Shown: one piece after another, positions 1 through 8,709 of the stretch
Layout: every line of letters starts with the position of its first letter
How positions within the stretch are numbered: the stretch's first letter is position 1
Assembly (NCBI GenBank): GCA_031289815.1
Contig: JAITOS010000145.1
Coordinates: forward strand, 1 to 30,224
Direction: 5' to 3'
Length of the DNA stretch: 30,224 bases
Origin: Peptococcaceae bacterium
GTDB lineage: Bacteria > Bacillota > Desulfitobacteriia > Desulfitobacteriales > Desulfitobacteriaceae
The notes under the pieces: generated by a model
The model's database searches: none
Seen by the model: the letters and a program-made list of their open reading frames with translations, nothing else
What the model was told of the DNA's origin: nothing
Position numbers and translations under genes: made by a program

Positions 1-1
1 G

Positions 2-2263
2 CGTTCGGAGATCTCCAGCGCGAATACGACGCCCACCTGGATTACGTTGGGGACGGGCTTTCAGAGCGACGGCAGCGTTAACCTGACTGGCGGCTCTGTG
101 ACCATCCCCGCCAGCGCGACCATCAAGATCAGCGGCGGAACCTTAACCGGCAACAATACCTTCGGTGTCGTCACGGTTCAGAACGGGGCCTATCTGGAGC
201 TGGAAGCCGTCACGATCAGCGGCGGCTATTATGTGCCATCTAATTCCGGTAGCCCTGCCGGTGGCGTGACCGTGTCCGGCGGCGAATTGCTCATGAAAAG
301 CGGCGCGCGGATCACCGGCAATAAGGGCTTCAATGGCGGCGGCGTGCAGGTAGTGAATAGCGGCGTTCTCACCATGAACAGCGGCAGCGAAGTGTCCGAG
401 AATACGGCGACGAATTCGGGCGGCGGCGTCTGGGTGGGTTCCGGCGGCCGTTTCACCCTGGAAAATGGCGGTAAAATTTCCGATAATCTCACGGGCAATC
501 AAGGCGGCGGCGGCGTGTATGTGGGGGGCGGGAATTCTACTACCACTACAGCCGTTTTCACCATGAACGGCGGCGAGATTTCCGCTAACCGCACGGAGAC
601 TGCCAGTGGCGGCAGTGGCGGCGGTGTGCAGGTGGCGAACGGCGGCGCTTTCACCCTGGAAGGCGGCAAAATTTCCGGGAACATCGCCTACCACCTCGGT
701 GGCGGCGGCGTGTATGTAGGGGGCGGGTCTTATGCTAACCCTCCAGCCGTTTTCACCATGAACGGCGGCGAGATCTCCTTGAACCGCGCGGCGACTATCG
801 GCAGCGGCGCCTCTGGCGGCGGCGTGTATGTAAATTATGACGCTGATTTTATCATGAATGGCGGCAAGATTTTAAATAATCAAGCGGAAGGTGGGGATGG
901 CGGCGGTCTATACAGCACCATCATCCATATCCACTGCCAAGACCCAGGCTACTCGGGGGGGACGGTTGCCATCAAGGGCGACGCGGTCTTTTCCGGCAAT
1001 ACGGCGAAGGCTCTGTATGAGATGACGAATGATCATGAGACGCTGTATAGCAGCGTGGTGGCTTCGGGCGCGGCCTTCTCTTTCCCAGTGGAAAGCGCAT
1101 CCGGCGCGTTCACCAGGCTCACCGGCTTTAACAACTTCGATATCGGTTATTATGTGGGAACGCCCCTGTACTACCCGCCGGTGTTTACCATCAGCTTCGC
1201 GCCCAACGGCGGAAGCGGCCAGATGGATCCGGTGTTTGTAGGGGCCAGCGCTCAAGGCTACAGCCCTCCCTATACGTATCCGCTCCCGGCGAATCGCTTT
1301 TCGCGAACCGGCTATCAGTTTACCGGCTGGCTTTCCTCGGCTGACAATCAGGAGTATGGGGACGGGCACGTATATCCCGGGATCAACCAGGACATCCTCC
1401 TCACCGCCCAATGGCGTGCTACCAATAGTGGGGGAGGCGGCGGCGAGCCGCCTGAGACGATCACGCGCACCTATACCGTCAGCTTTGACGGCGGCGGCGG
1501 TGATGGCGCGATGGAAAGTGCGACAGTGACGGAGGGCGGGGAGTATACCCTGCCGCCGAACGCCTTCACCCGGACGGGCTATAGCTTCAACGGCTGGCTG
1601 GCGAACGACGCGGAAAGCACGGAATACGCCGATGGGGCGATCGTCGGCTATATCGTTCAGGATATACAGCTCACCGCTCAGTGGCGTTCGGAAACCGCGG
1701 AGCATACCGTCAGCTTTGACGGCGGTGGCGGCGCGGGCGCGATGGAGAGCGTAAGGGTGGCGGACGGCGACGACTATACCCTGCCGCCGAACGTCTTCAC
1801 CCGGTCAGGCTATACCTTCCTCGGCTGGCTGGCAACCGACGCGGACAATACGTGGTACGCTGATGAAGCGACCATCGAAAATATCATTCAGGATATCGAA
1901 CTGACCGCCCTGTGGCGCGCCAACGACTCGGACGGTTCCTCGGAGACCCAGATAGATCCCTCTGAGCCGCCGCTCCCCACGGAACTCGGCACGGAGATCC
2001 CGCCGGACGGGAATAATCTGATCCCCGGCGACGACGGCGTATATATTGAGGTAGACGAGACGGGAATCCCGCAAGGCGCTTGGCATTGGGACGAAGAGGT
2101 ACAGGAATGGGTATTCGAGCCTTACCAGCCGCTGGCGGACCTTCCCAAGACAGGCGGGAGCGAGCAGCCCCTTTGGCCGCTGCTGGCGGCGGCCTTCGCC
2201 GCCGGGGCCTTCTCGCGGAGGTTGGCTTCCGGCCAAAGGCGGGCTGTCACGCCAAAGGAATAA
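2..2263 (+). CDS. LPXTG-anchored surface protein, beta-helix plus InlB-type repeats (5' end outside window)
   Basis: The frame is open to the left window edge, so this is the C-terminal 753 residues of a longer protein; the start codon is not in view. Roughly the first 320 residues are Gly/Asn-rich repeats of the kind GGG-V-(Y/Q)-V and F-T-M-N-G-G-E-I-S, as in polymorphic right-handed beta-helix adhesins. Three InlB B-type (Listeria-Bacteroides) repeats follow at about nt 1187-1422, 1472-1690 and 1703-1917, each beginning (F/Y/H)T(I/V)SF and ending with L-T-A-(Q/L)-W-R. An acidic, Pro-rich spacer leads to the sortase motif LPKTG (2141-2155), a hydrophobic stretch and an Arg-rich tail. Covalent anchoring to the cell wall by sortase is therefore expected, which implies a Gram-positive envelope. 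A role in adhesion is inferred from the architecture only. A terminator follows directly. Confidence 0.85.
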   Translation, partial: RSEISSANTTPTWITLGTGFQSDGSVNLTGGSVTIPASATIKISGGTLTGNNTFGVVTVQNGAYLELEAVTISGGYYVPSNSGSPAGGVTVSGGELLMKSGARITGNKGFNGGGVQVVNSGVLTMNSGSEVSENTATNSGGGVWVGSGGRFTLENGGKISDNLTGNQGGGGVYVGGGNSTTTTAVFTMNGGEISANRTETASGGSGGGVQVANGGAFTLEGGKISGNIAYHLGGGGVYVGGGSYANPPAVFTMNGGEISLNRAATIGSGASGGGVYVNYDADFIMNGGKILNNQAEGGDGGGLYSTIIHIHCQDPGYSGGTVAIKGDAVFSGNTAKALYEMTNDHETLYSSVVASGAAFSFPVESASGAFTRLTGFNNFDIGYYVGTPLYYPPVFTISFAPNGGSGQMDPVFVGASAQGYSPPYTYPLPANRFSRTGYQFTGWLSSADNQEYGDGHVYPGINQDILLTAQWRATNSGGGGGEPPETITRTYTVSFDGGGGDGAMESATVTEGGEYTLPPNAFTRTGYSFNGWLANDAESTEYADGAIVGYIVQDIQLTAQWRSETAEHTVSFDGGGGAGAMESVRVADGDDYTLPPNVFTRSGYTFLGWLATDADNTWYADEATIENIIQDIELTALWRANDSDGSSETQIDPSEPPLPTELGTEIPPDGNNLIPGDDGVYIEVDETGIPQGAWHWDEEVQEWVFEPYQPLADLPKTGGSEQPLWPLLAAAFAAGAFSRRLASGQRRAVTPKE

Positions 2264-2298
2264 ACGGTGAAGATGGGGCAGGATGGGGATAAGAACGG

Positions 2299-2349
2299 GC
2301 GGCGGCAAGCGCGGGGGTGAGCCTCGGGCTATTGCCGCCGCTCTTTTTT
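2299..2349 (+). terminator. Rho-independent terminator of the surface protein gene
   Basis: GCGGCGGCAA (2299-2308) pairs perfectly with TTGCCGCCGC (2332-2341), followed by a run of T. The 23-nt loop contains further G/C-rich sequence. Confidence 0.85.
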
Positions 2350-2489
2350 ACGCGTCAGGCACAGCGATCCCTATCGACGGCTACTTTTCCTGACCGGGAA
2401 AACCGGAGCTTTCTAAACGCGACGAAAACTGATAAAATAGTGGAGACAAGGGAAGCTCAGGGAGGCAATCAAGAGAGCAGCAACACATA

Positions 2490-2520
2490 GACTTATAGTT
2501 AAACGATATGTCGATAAGTC
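2490..2520. repeat. Inverted repeat in the 336-nt gap before the DUF6076-like gene
   Basis: GACTTAT (2490-2496) and ATAAGTC (2514-2520) form an imperfectly spaced palindrome, with a second overlapping GTCGAT/GTCGAC symmetry at its right side. It could be an operator for the gene starting at 2600, but no convincing -35/-10 pair could be assigned next to it. The rest of 2350-2599 shows nothing else recognisable. Confidence 0.3.
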
Positions 2521-2599
2521 GACAAGCCGTCCCCTATGGATGATGACGCGGTATCCCCTTCCGGGCGCACATCGATCACTGCAAAAGAGGTACAAAACT

Positions 2600-3613
2600 A
2601 TGCCGAAAAAAAACACGCGGGAATTTCCCCGCCAGAACGTCCGGGCGCGCCTGTATATCCGCGGCAAAGAGGAAGTCTATGAGATCCATTCAGACTGGCG
2701 GGGGCAAACCCTGTTGGAATATCAAAAGGCGTTTCCCCTGGGCGAACCCGCCGTCGATTTTCTCTACGGAGACTACCAGATACTGGATCATTTCCATGCC
2801 TGGGGCGATCTGCTGGAGCTGGCGGATTTCATCGTCACCCTTCACCCCTATTTTATCTTTTTGAAACAATCGATCTATCAGAACGACGGCCATCCTGACC
2901 GCTCCGCTGCCGATCTGAAAGCCTACGTAACCTTGAAACAAGACCTGTCGCAGCTCATCTCAGCCTCTCTGAACGCGGGGCAGGGAAAAGAGGGCCCGCC
3001 GCCCGTCAACCGCTTTCTCGCCGACCAAAGGTCAGGGAAATTTTCCTTCCTCAACCATTTAAGTTATGGCGGGATCAGCAGCGAATTTGAGCCGCTGGAA
3101 GATGCTTCGCTTTTCGCGGCGCAAGGGGACCACGATAAAAAGGACGGCCCCTATCCGACGGTTCCTTCACTGGAACGGCTTGCCGCCGCTAAACGCCCGC
3201 TGGCCCTGTTTGAGGTTCTCTATCCCCAAAGCCTGCCCGACGTGCTGCGCTTTCTGACCGCTCAATATCTCCATATGGATATCGGTTTCCGGGCCTGTAA
3301 AAACTGCGGCCGTTTTCTGGCGGTCAGCGGCGGCAGCAAGGCGGAATATTGCACCCGTTTAACCGGCAACGGCAAAACCTGCCGCCAAATAGGCGCTGTC
3401 CGGGCCTATGAAATGAAAAGATCGGAAAATCCCGTTTGCCAGCTGTACACGAAAGCCTATAAAACCCATCATGCCCGGATCCGCTACGGGCGGCTGACGA
3501 AAGAGGAATTCGCCGCCTGGGCGGAGGAGGCGAGGAAACGGCGGGATCAGTGTCTCGACGGGGAGATCACCCTCGCCGAATTTACGGAATTTACGGATTG
3601 GCTGAAAAACTAA
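2600..3613 (+). CDS. DUF6076-like protein with C-terminal zinc-binding-type cysteines
   Basis: 337 aa from ATG 2600, which has AGAGG nine bases upstream; an in-frame ATG at 2540 has no ribosome binding site and was not chosen. The N-terminal two thirds are soluble, without signal peptide or membrane segment. The C-terminal third contains C-x2-C (in R-A-C-K-N-C-G-R-F), then E-Y-C and K-T-C-R within about 35 residues, a four-cysteine arrangement that fits a zinc ribbon, followed by a charged helical tail. This pattern resembles DUF6076 proteins of Firmicutes as I remember them; their function is unknown. It is a single-gene unit between the surface protein terminator and the ilv promoter. Confidence 0.7.
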   Translation: MPKKNTREFPRQNVRARLYIRGKEEVYEIHSDWRGQTLLEYQKAFPLGEPAVDFLYGDYQILDHFHAWGDLLELADFIVTLHPYFIFLKQSIYQNDGHPDRSAADLKAYVTLKQDLSQLISASLNAGQGKEGPPPVNRFLADQRSGKFSFLNHLSYGGISSEFEPLEDASLFAAQGDHDKKDGPYPTVPSLERLAAAKRPLALFEVLYPQSLPDVLRFLTAQYLHMDIGFRACKNCGRFLAVSGGSKAEYCTRLTGNGKTCRQIGAVRAYEMKRSENPVCQLYTKAYKTHHARIRYGRLTKEEFAAWAEEARKRRDQCLDGEITLAEFTEFTDWLKN

Positions 3614-3640
3614 TCTACCAAAACATCAGCCGCCGCGGGG

Positions 3641-3669
3641 TTGACACGCTATATTCTGTATTATAAACT
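3641..3669 (+). promoter_or_regulatory. Promoter of the ilvD-ilvB-ilvN operon
   Basis: TTGACA (3641-3646), a 17-bp spacer, then TAAACT (3664-3669). The resulting leader is about 130 nt. It holds a 16-codon ORF from 3686 without Leu/Ile/Val runs and no T-box signature, so I see no classical BCAA attenuator. Confidence 0.7.
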
Positions 3670-3805
3670 GGTCAGATAACAGAGGATGCGGGAGAGAATC
3701 AGCGTCTGCCGGACGAAAGAGACCCCTGCCTTTTAGCGGTCTGACATAGACGGCGGCGGGTTGAGACGGGTTGAGTTAGCCGTAAAGAAATGAGGAGGAC
3801 TGTTT

Positions 3806-5479
3806 ATGCGGAGTGATGTAATAAAAAAAGGGATTGACCGCGCGCCCCATCGGTCGCTGTTAAAAGCGCTGGGCTTGACGGATCAGGAGATCGCCCAGCC
3901 TTTTATCGGCGTGGTGAATTCCTTTACGGAAATGGTGCCGGGACATATGCATTTAAGACAGATCGCGGAAGCGGTGAAAACGGGCATTCGCGGCAATGGC
4001 GGCACCCCCTTCGAGTTTCCGGCGATTGCGGTGTGCGACGGGCTGGCGATGGGCCACGCAGGAATGCACTATTCCTTGGCCAGCCGGGAATTGATCGCGG
4101 ATTCGATAGAGATTATGGCCAGCGCCCACGCCTTAGACGCGCTGGTATGTATTCCCAGCTGCGACAAAGTGGTGCCGGGGATGATGATGGCGGCGCTGCG
4201 TTTGAATATACCGGCCATCTTTATCAGCGGCGGGCCTATGCTGGCGGGGAAATTTGAAGGACAGGAAATCACCTTCAGCACGGTCTTTGAAGGGATTGGT
4301 CGCGTACACGCCAAGCAGGAGGACGAAGCCTGGCTGAAGAAGCTGGAAGGGAAAGCCTGTCCCACCTGCGGCTCTTGCGCCGGCATGTTCACCGCCAATT
4401 CCATGAATTGTCTGACCGAGGCGCTGGGTCTGGCGCTGCCGGGTAATGGCACGATACCCGCGGTGTATTCCGAACGCCTGATCTTAGCCAAAGAGAGCGG
4501 CGCGCAGATCGTCCATCTCTGGCGGGAAGATATTCGTCCCCGTTCCATCGTCACGGCGGCGGCCATTCGCAACGCCGTCGTCTTCGACATGGCGGTGGGC
4601 TGTTCCACCAATACCATCCTGCATTTACCCGCCATCGCCCAGGAGGGCGATATTGCCTGGGACTTGAAAGCGGTCAACGCGCTGAGCGAAACGACGCCGC
4701 AGATTTGCAAATTAAGTCCGGCGGTAGGCGGTCATGTCCTGTCGGATCTCTACCACGCGGGGGGCGTCAGCGGCGTCTTGAAACAGCTCATCGACGCCGG
4801 ACTGCTGGACGGCTCGGCGCTTACGGTGTCCGGGATCAGTCAGGCGGAACGCTTAAAAGACGCCGAGGTCTCGGATTCTAAGGTGATCCGTCCCTTGAGC
4901 GCTCCCTATTCCGCCCAGGGCGGCTTAAAAATCCTCTTCGGCGACGTCGCGCCGGACGGGGCGGTGATCAAGCAGGGCGCTCTGGGAAGTACGGACGCGG
5001 TATTCGAGGGAACCGCCAAGGTGTATGACGGCGAGGCCGCGGTGACGGAAGCCATTTATCGCGGCGATATTCAAAAAGGCGACGTGGTGGTGATCCGTTA
5101 CGAAGGCCCCAAGGGAGGGCCCGGAATGCGGGAAATGCTGGGACCCACCGCCACCTTGGCCGGGATGGGCCTGGATCAGGATGTGGCCTTGATCACCGAC
5201 GGCCGTTTTTCCGGAGCGACCAGAGGCTTTTCCATCGGTCATGTTTCACCGGAGGCGGCGTTAGGCGGCCCGATTGCCTTGATCGAAACAGGAGACGCCC
5301 TGCGCATCGACTTAAAGCAGTGCCGTATTGACTGGCTGATCAGCGACCAGGAAAAAGCGGCGCGCCGGGATCGCAATCTGCCGCGGGAAAAGCAAAAAGA
5401 ACATACGGGCTATCTCGCCCGCTACGAGCAGCAGGTTCAGTCCGCCGCCCAAGGCGCGGCCTTCGCGCGGGGTAAGTGA
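3806..5479 (+). CDS. ilvD: Dihydroxy-acid dehydratase
   Basis: 557 aa, the usual family length. It dehydrates 2,3-dihydroxy-isovalerate and 2,3-dihydroxy-3-methylvalerate to the 2-keto acids of valine and isoleucine, in the cytoplasm. Fe-S and substrate motifs are visible: I-P-S-C-D-K with Cys119, and C-P-T-C-G-S-C-A-G-M with Cys185, Cys188 and Cys191. At residues 45-47 it has PGH, as in the Escherichia coli enzyme, rather than the PCN of the [2Fe-2S] class, so an oxygen-labile cluster is plausible (inference). Start ATG 3806 follows a GAGGAGGA ribosome binding site. First gene of the operon; ilvB starts 3 nt after its stop. Confidence 0.97.
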   Translation: MRSDVIKKGIDRAPHRSLLKALGLTDQEIAQPFIGVVNSFTEMVPGHMHLRQIAEAVKTGIRGNGGTPFEFPAIAVCDGLAMGHAGMHYSLASRELIADSIEIMASAHALDALVCIPSCDKVVPGMMMAALRLNIPAIFISGGPMLAGKFEGQEITFSTVFEGIGRVHAKQEDEAWLKKLEGKACPTCGSCAGMFTANSMNCLTEALGLALPGNGTIPAVYSERLILAKESGAQIVHLWREDIRPRSIVTAAAIRNAVVFDMAVGCSTNTILHLPAIAQEGDIAWDLKAVNALSETTPQICKLSPAVGGHVLSDLYHAGGVSGVLKQLIDAGLLDGSALTVSGISQAERLKDAEVSDSKVIRPLSAPYSAQGGLKILFGDVAPDGAVIKQGALGSTDAVFEGTAKVYDGEAAVTEAIYRGDIQKGDVVVIRYEGPKGGPGMREMLGPTATLAGMGLDQDVALITDGRFSGATRGFSIGHVSPEAALGGPIALIETGDALRIDLKQCRIDWLISDQEKAARRDRNLPREKQKEHTGYLARYEQQVQSAAQGAAFARGK

Positions 5480-5482
5480 GCG

Positions 5483-7153
5483 ATGACAGGCGCGGAAATT
5501 CTCATTCATGCCTTAAAACAAGAAGGGGTCAGCGTGATTTTCGGCTATCCGGGAGCCGCGCTGTGCGCCCTGTATGACGCGATTCTGGATCATGAGATCC
5601 GGCATATTCTGGTGCGGCACGAACAGGCGGCGGCCCACGCGGCGGACGCCTACGCGCGCGCCAGCGGTCAGGCGGGCGTCTGTCTGGCGACCTCCGGGCC
5701 GGGCGCGACCAATCTGGTCACGGGGATTGCCAACGCCTATATGGATTCCATCCCCTTGGTGGTCTTGACCGGTCAGGTATCTTCGGAGCTTCTGGGCACG
5801 GATTCCTTTCAGGAAGCGGATATTACCGGCATTACGATGCCGATTACCAAGCACTCCTATATCGTGAAACAGGCCGCCGACATTCCGCGCATTGTCAAAG
5901 AAGCCTTCTATATCGCCCGCAGCGGCAGACCCGGGCCGGTCTTAATCGACTTGCCCAAAACCGTTTTAGCTGAAGAAAACGTCCCCCTGCAAACGCCCGT
6001 ATTACAGTTGAAAAGCTATAAGGTGTTCAGTAAAGGAAATCATGGACAGATCGTAGAAGCCGCCAAAGCCCTGGCGACCTCCCAAAAACCGGTGCTGTAT
6101 ATCGGCGGCGGCGTCGTCACCAGCGGCGCGGAAGCGATCCTGAAAACCTTAACGGAAACGGCCAATATCCCGGTGGTCACTACTTTGATGGGGATCGGCG
6201 CGCTGCCCTATCAGCATCCGAATTTTTTGGGGATGGTGGGAATGCACGGAACCGTCGCCGCCAATTACGCCGTTCATGAATGCGATGTACTGCTGGCGGT
6301 GGGCGTTCGCTTTGACGACCGGGTGACCAGCGGCTTAAACCATTTATTTGCCACCAAGGCCAAAGTCATTCATATCGATATTGACCCGGCGGAGATTGGC
6401 AAAGTCGTCCGCGCCCATATCCCCATTGTGGGCGACGCCCGCCTGGTTTTGGAGGGGATATCGGCCCGTCTGCTCTCCCTGGAACCGCCGGAGGTCGGCG
6501 CTTGGCGGCGTCAGATCAGACAGTGGCAGGAAGAGTATCCCTTGCGTCATCACACGGTGGGAAGCCTGTCGCCGCAAAAGATCATCGCAACGATCGGCGA
6601 AATCGCCGGCGGCGAAGCGATCGTCACGACGGATGTGGGACAGCACCAAATGTGGACGGCGCAATACTATCCGGCGACGCGGCCCCGGCATTTCATCAGC
6701 AGCGGCGGCTTGGGGACGATGGGCTTTGGCTTGCCGGCCGCCATCGGCGCTCAGGTAGCGGCGCCGGAAAAAACCGTTTTCGTCATCGCGGGCGACGGTT
6801 CCTTGCAGATGAACATCCAGGAATTGGCGACCGTCACCCAGCACGCCCTGCCCGTCAAGATCGCCTTGATCAATAACGGGGTGTTAGGCTTGGTACGCCA
6901 ATGGCAAAAGCTCTTTTTCGCTCAGCGCTACAGCCATTGCCAGCTGACCGGAAATCCTGATTTTATTAAATTAGCGGCAGCCTATGGCATTCCGGGCCTG
7001 CGGGTGACGGCGGATGATCAGGTGGAAGCGGCGCTGCGGGAGGCCGTAGCCTGTCCGGGGCCGTTTTTGCTGGATTTTGTCATCTCGCCGGAAGAGGACG
7101 TCTTTCCGATGGTTCCTCCGGGAAAAGAGATCACTGAAATACTGGGGAGGTAA
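5483..7153 (+). CDS. ilvB: Acetolactate synthase, large catalytic subunit
   Basis: 556 aa, ThDP-dependent. It condenses two pyruvates to acetolactate, or pyruvate with 2-ketobutyrate to acetohydroxybutyrate. The catalytic Glu47 lies in R-H-E-Q-A-A-A-H-A-A-D, and the ThDP/Mg2+ motif begins G-D-G-S-L-Q-M-N near residue 434 and ends in an N-N pair. The FAD/central domain and the C-terminal pyrophosphate domain are complete. It starts 3 nt after ilvD and is followed at 6 nt by its regulatory subunit, so the three genes are certainly co-transcribed. The presence of FAD-domain features and the ilvN partner argues for the anabolic AHAS and against a catabolic AlsS. Confidence 0.97.
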   Translation: MTGAEILIHALKQEGVSVIFGYPGAALCALYDAILDHEIRHILVRHEQAAAHAADAYARASGQAGVCLATSGPGATNLVTGIANAYMDSIPLVVLTGQVSSELLGTDSFQEADITGITMPITKHSYIVKQAADIPRIVKEAFYIARSGRPGPVLIDLPKTVLAEENVPLQTPVLQLKSYKVFSKGNHGQIVEAAKALATSQKPVLYIGGGVVTSGAEAILKTLTETANIPVVTTLMGIGALPYQHPNFLGMVGMHGTVAANYAVHECDVLLAVGVRFDDRVTSGLNHLFATKAKVIHIDIDPAEIGKVVRAHIPIVGDARLVLEGISARLLSLEPPEVGAWRRQIRQWQEEYPLRHHTVGSLSPQKIIATIGEIAGGEAIVTTDVGQHQMWTAQYYPATRPRHFISSGGLGTMGFGLPAAIGAQVAAPEKTVFVIAGDGSLQMNIQELATVTQHALPVKIALINNGVLGLVRQWQKLFFAQRYSHCQLTGNPDFIKLAAAYGIPGLRVTADDQVEAALREAVACPGPFLLDFVISPEEDVFPMVPPGKEITEILGR

Positions 7154-7159
7154 AGCCCG

Positions 7160-7639
7160 ATGCTGCATACATTAGCCGTACTGGTAGAAAATCATCCCGG
7201 GGTATTGGCGAGAGTCGCCGGCCTTTTTGCGCGTCGGGCGTACAATATCGACAGCTTATCGGTCTGTCAAACGGATCATCCGGCCATTTCCCGGATGACC
7301 ATCGCCGTCAACGGCGACGACCAGGTGATCGAGCAGGTGAGTAAGCAGCTGCATAAGCTGGTCGCCGTGCATAAGGTGACGGATTTGACGGGGCAGCCGA
7401 CGGTCGATCGGGAATTAGCTTTAATCCGGATCAAGGTCAATAACGATACCCGTTTGGAGATCATGAAGACCGTCGATATCTTTCGCGGTCGGGTGGTGGA
7501 TATGGGGCGAACCAATATCACGGTGGAATTGACCGGCGACGGCGAAAAAATCGACGCTTTTATCAAGACGATTCATAATCACGGGATTCTGGAATTAGTC
7601 CGAACCGGAACGATCACGATCATCCGTTCGGAGATCTAA
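7160..7639 (+). CDS. ilvN: Acetolactate synthase, small regulatory subunit
   Basis: 159 aa, the short bacterial form (also called IlvH). The N-terminal ACT domain is clear (E-N-H-P-G-V-L-A-R-V near residue 10, then Y-N-I-D-S-L), followed by the C-terminal ALS_ss_C domain. It binds the large subunit and carries valine feedback inhibition. Start ATG 7160 follows GGGGAGGTAAAGCCC overlapping the ilvB end. Its last 45 nt overlap the 3' end of the convergent LysR-type gene, so the two transcription units share no terminator that I can see. Confidence 0.95.
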   Translation: MLHTLAVLVENHPGVLARVAGLFARRAYNIDSLSVCQTDHPAISRMTIAVNGDDQVIEQVSKQLHKLVAVHKVTDLTGQPTVDRELALIRIKVNNDTRLEIMKTVDIFRGRVVDMGRTNITVELTGDGEKIDAFIKTIHNHGILELVRTGTITIIRSEI

Positions 7640-8530
7640 GCGCCCCCAGGATCTGCCGTCATGGATGATATGCTCCAGAAAGACGGAGGCCGCCAGCGAC
7701 AAGGGGAGATGCTTATGATAAGCGATGCCGACGCTTCTTTTCGGGATCGTCGGCAGGTTGGTAAGCTCGACGAGACTGCCTTCCGCCAGCTCCTGAATGA
7801 CAAAATCCTTAATCACCGCGGCGATGCCCATGCCGATTTTGGCGAACTCGATCAGGAAATCCATATTGCCGAATACGATTTCGGGGTTGACGGCGATGTG
7901 GTTCGCCGCTAAGCTCCGCTCGACATATTCGCGGGTGATATTGCCTTTTTCCATAAAGATAAATTTGCCGCGGTTGAGCGTCTCGCCGTTTCCCAGAGAG
8001 GCGAGGTAGCCCTTGCTGGCGACGAAGATATCCTGGATCTCCGCCTGTTCGAGAAAATTATAATGGGCGAGCTCCAAAGGCTTGCTGATCATACAGAGAT
8101 CGATTTTTCCTTCGTCCATCAGGGTCAGGCTTTCAAAGGTCGTCCGGTTGACGACGTTGATCTCCAGATGCGGATACTTGCTGATGAAGCTCTTGAGCTT
8201 GGGTACGAGAAAATGCTTGAACAGGGTGGTGCTCACCCCGACGCTGATTTTTCCTTTATCGTACTGCAAGAGCTTCTTTAAGAGATCTTCGCCTCTGGCA
8301 ATTTCGGCCATCGCCTTTTTGATATGTTCATAAAAAAGTTTTCCCTCCGAGGTTAATTGAACGCCCCTGGAGTTGCGGGAAAACAAGACGACGCCGCTGG
8401 TTTCCTCTAACTTTTTGACGGATTTGCTGACCGCCGGCTGGCTGATATACAGTTTTTCGGCGGCCAGAGAAATATTGCCGCATTCGGCGACCATAAAAAA
8501 TATCCGGTATAGCTCCATGACTCCGCTCAT
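7595..8530 (-). CDS. LysR-type transcriptional regulator, probable regulator of ilv/leu genes
   Basis: 311 aa. The N-terminal winged HTH is typical (N-I-S-L-A-A-E-K-L-Y-I-S-Q-P-A-V-S-K-S-V, residues 18-37 or so), followed by a full periplasmic-binding-protein-like effector domain. ATG 8530 has GGAGG seven bases upstream; an in-frame ATG four codons later is a weaker choice. It lies convergent to ilvN and divergent from ilvC, splitting the pathway into two transcription units, the classic arrangement of a LysR regulator controlling its divergent neighbour (as IlvY does for ilvC in enterobacteria). The effector is not readable from the sequence; acetolactate or a leucine precursor would be the natural guess. 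Its C-terminal tail is read through the ilvN 3' end and may be poorly conserved. Confidence 0.9.
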   Translation of the reverse strand: MSGVMELYRIFFMVAECGNISLAAEKLYISQPAVSKSVKKLEETSGVVLFSRNSRGVQLTSEGKLFYEHIKKAMAEIARGEDLLKKLLQYDKGKISVGVSTTLFKHFLVPKLKSFISKYPHLEINVVNRTTFESLTLMDEGKIDLCMISKPLELAHYNFLEQAEIQDIFVASKGYLASLGNGETLNRGKFIFMEKGNITREYVERSLAANHIAVNPEIVFGNMDFLIEFAKIGMGIAAVIKDFVIQELAEGSLVELTNLPTIPKRSVGIAYHKHLPLSLAASVFLEHIIHDGRSWGRLDLRTDDRDRSGSD

Positions 8531-8533
8531 ATC

Positions 8534-8560
8534 ATAACCTCCAGTTATATTAGAAATAAC
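8534..8560. promoter_or_regulatory. Candidate LysR operator between the regulator and ilvC
   Basis: Three half-sites alternate: ATAAC (8534-8538), GTTAT (8544-8548) and ATAAC (8556-8560), giving two overlapping palindromes with 5- and 7-bp centres. The first overlaps the regulator's own ribosome binding site region and the array lies upstream of the ilvC promoter, as expected for autoregulation plus activation. Binding is inferred from symmetry and position only. Confidence 0.5.
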
Positions 8561-8570
8561 ACATCCATAT

Positions 8571-8599
8571 TTTCATTATAGTACGGATCGTGGTATGAT
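8571..8599 (+). promoter_or_regulatory. Possible ilvC promoter
   Basis: TTTCAT (8571-8576), 17 bp, TATGAT (8594-8599). The poor -35 next to candidate operator half-sites fits an activator-dependent promoter. A second -10-like TATAAT at 8677-8682 has TTGCGC 19 bp upstream and is an alternative giving a very short leader. Confidence 0.45.
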
Positions 8600-8709
8600 G
8601 GCAATATCGGAAAGGAAATCCATCCGGGCGTGTTTTACGACAAGTCTTCGCTTGCGCGTATGGCTTGTAGGTAAACTATAATTCAACAAATGAAGGAGAG
8701 ATATTTTAC

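Noticed and set aside
908..1705. Long reverse-strand frames over the surface protein (also 143-694 and 1805-2308)
   Set aside because: Shadows of a GC-rich repetitive gene; no ribosome binding sites or known domains.
2540..2599. Twenty extra N-terminal residues for the DUF6076-like protein
   Set aside because: No ribosome binding site at 2540, a good one at 2600.
3670..3805. Leader of ilvD as T-box or leader-peptide attenuator
   Set aside because: No T-box core sequence, leader too short, and the 16-codon frame from 3686 has no run of branched-chain codons.
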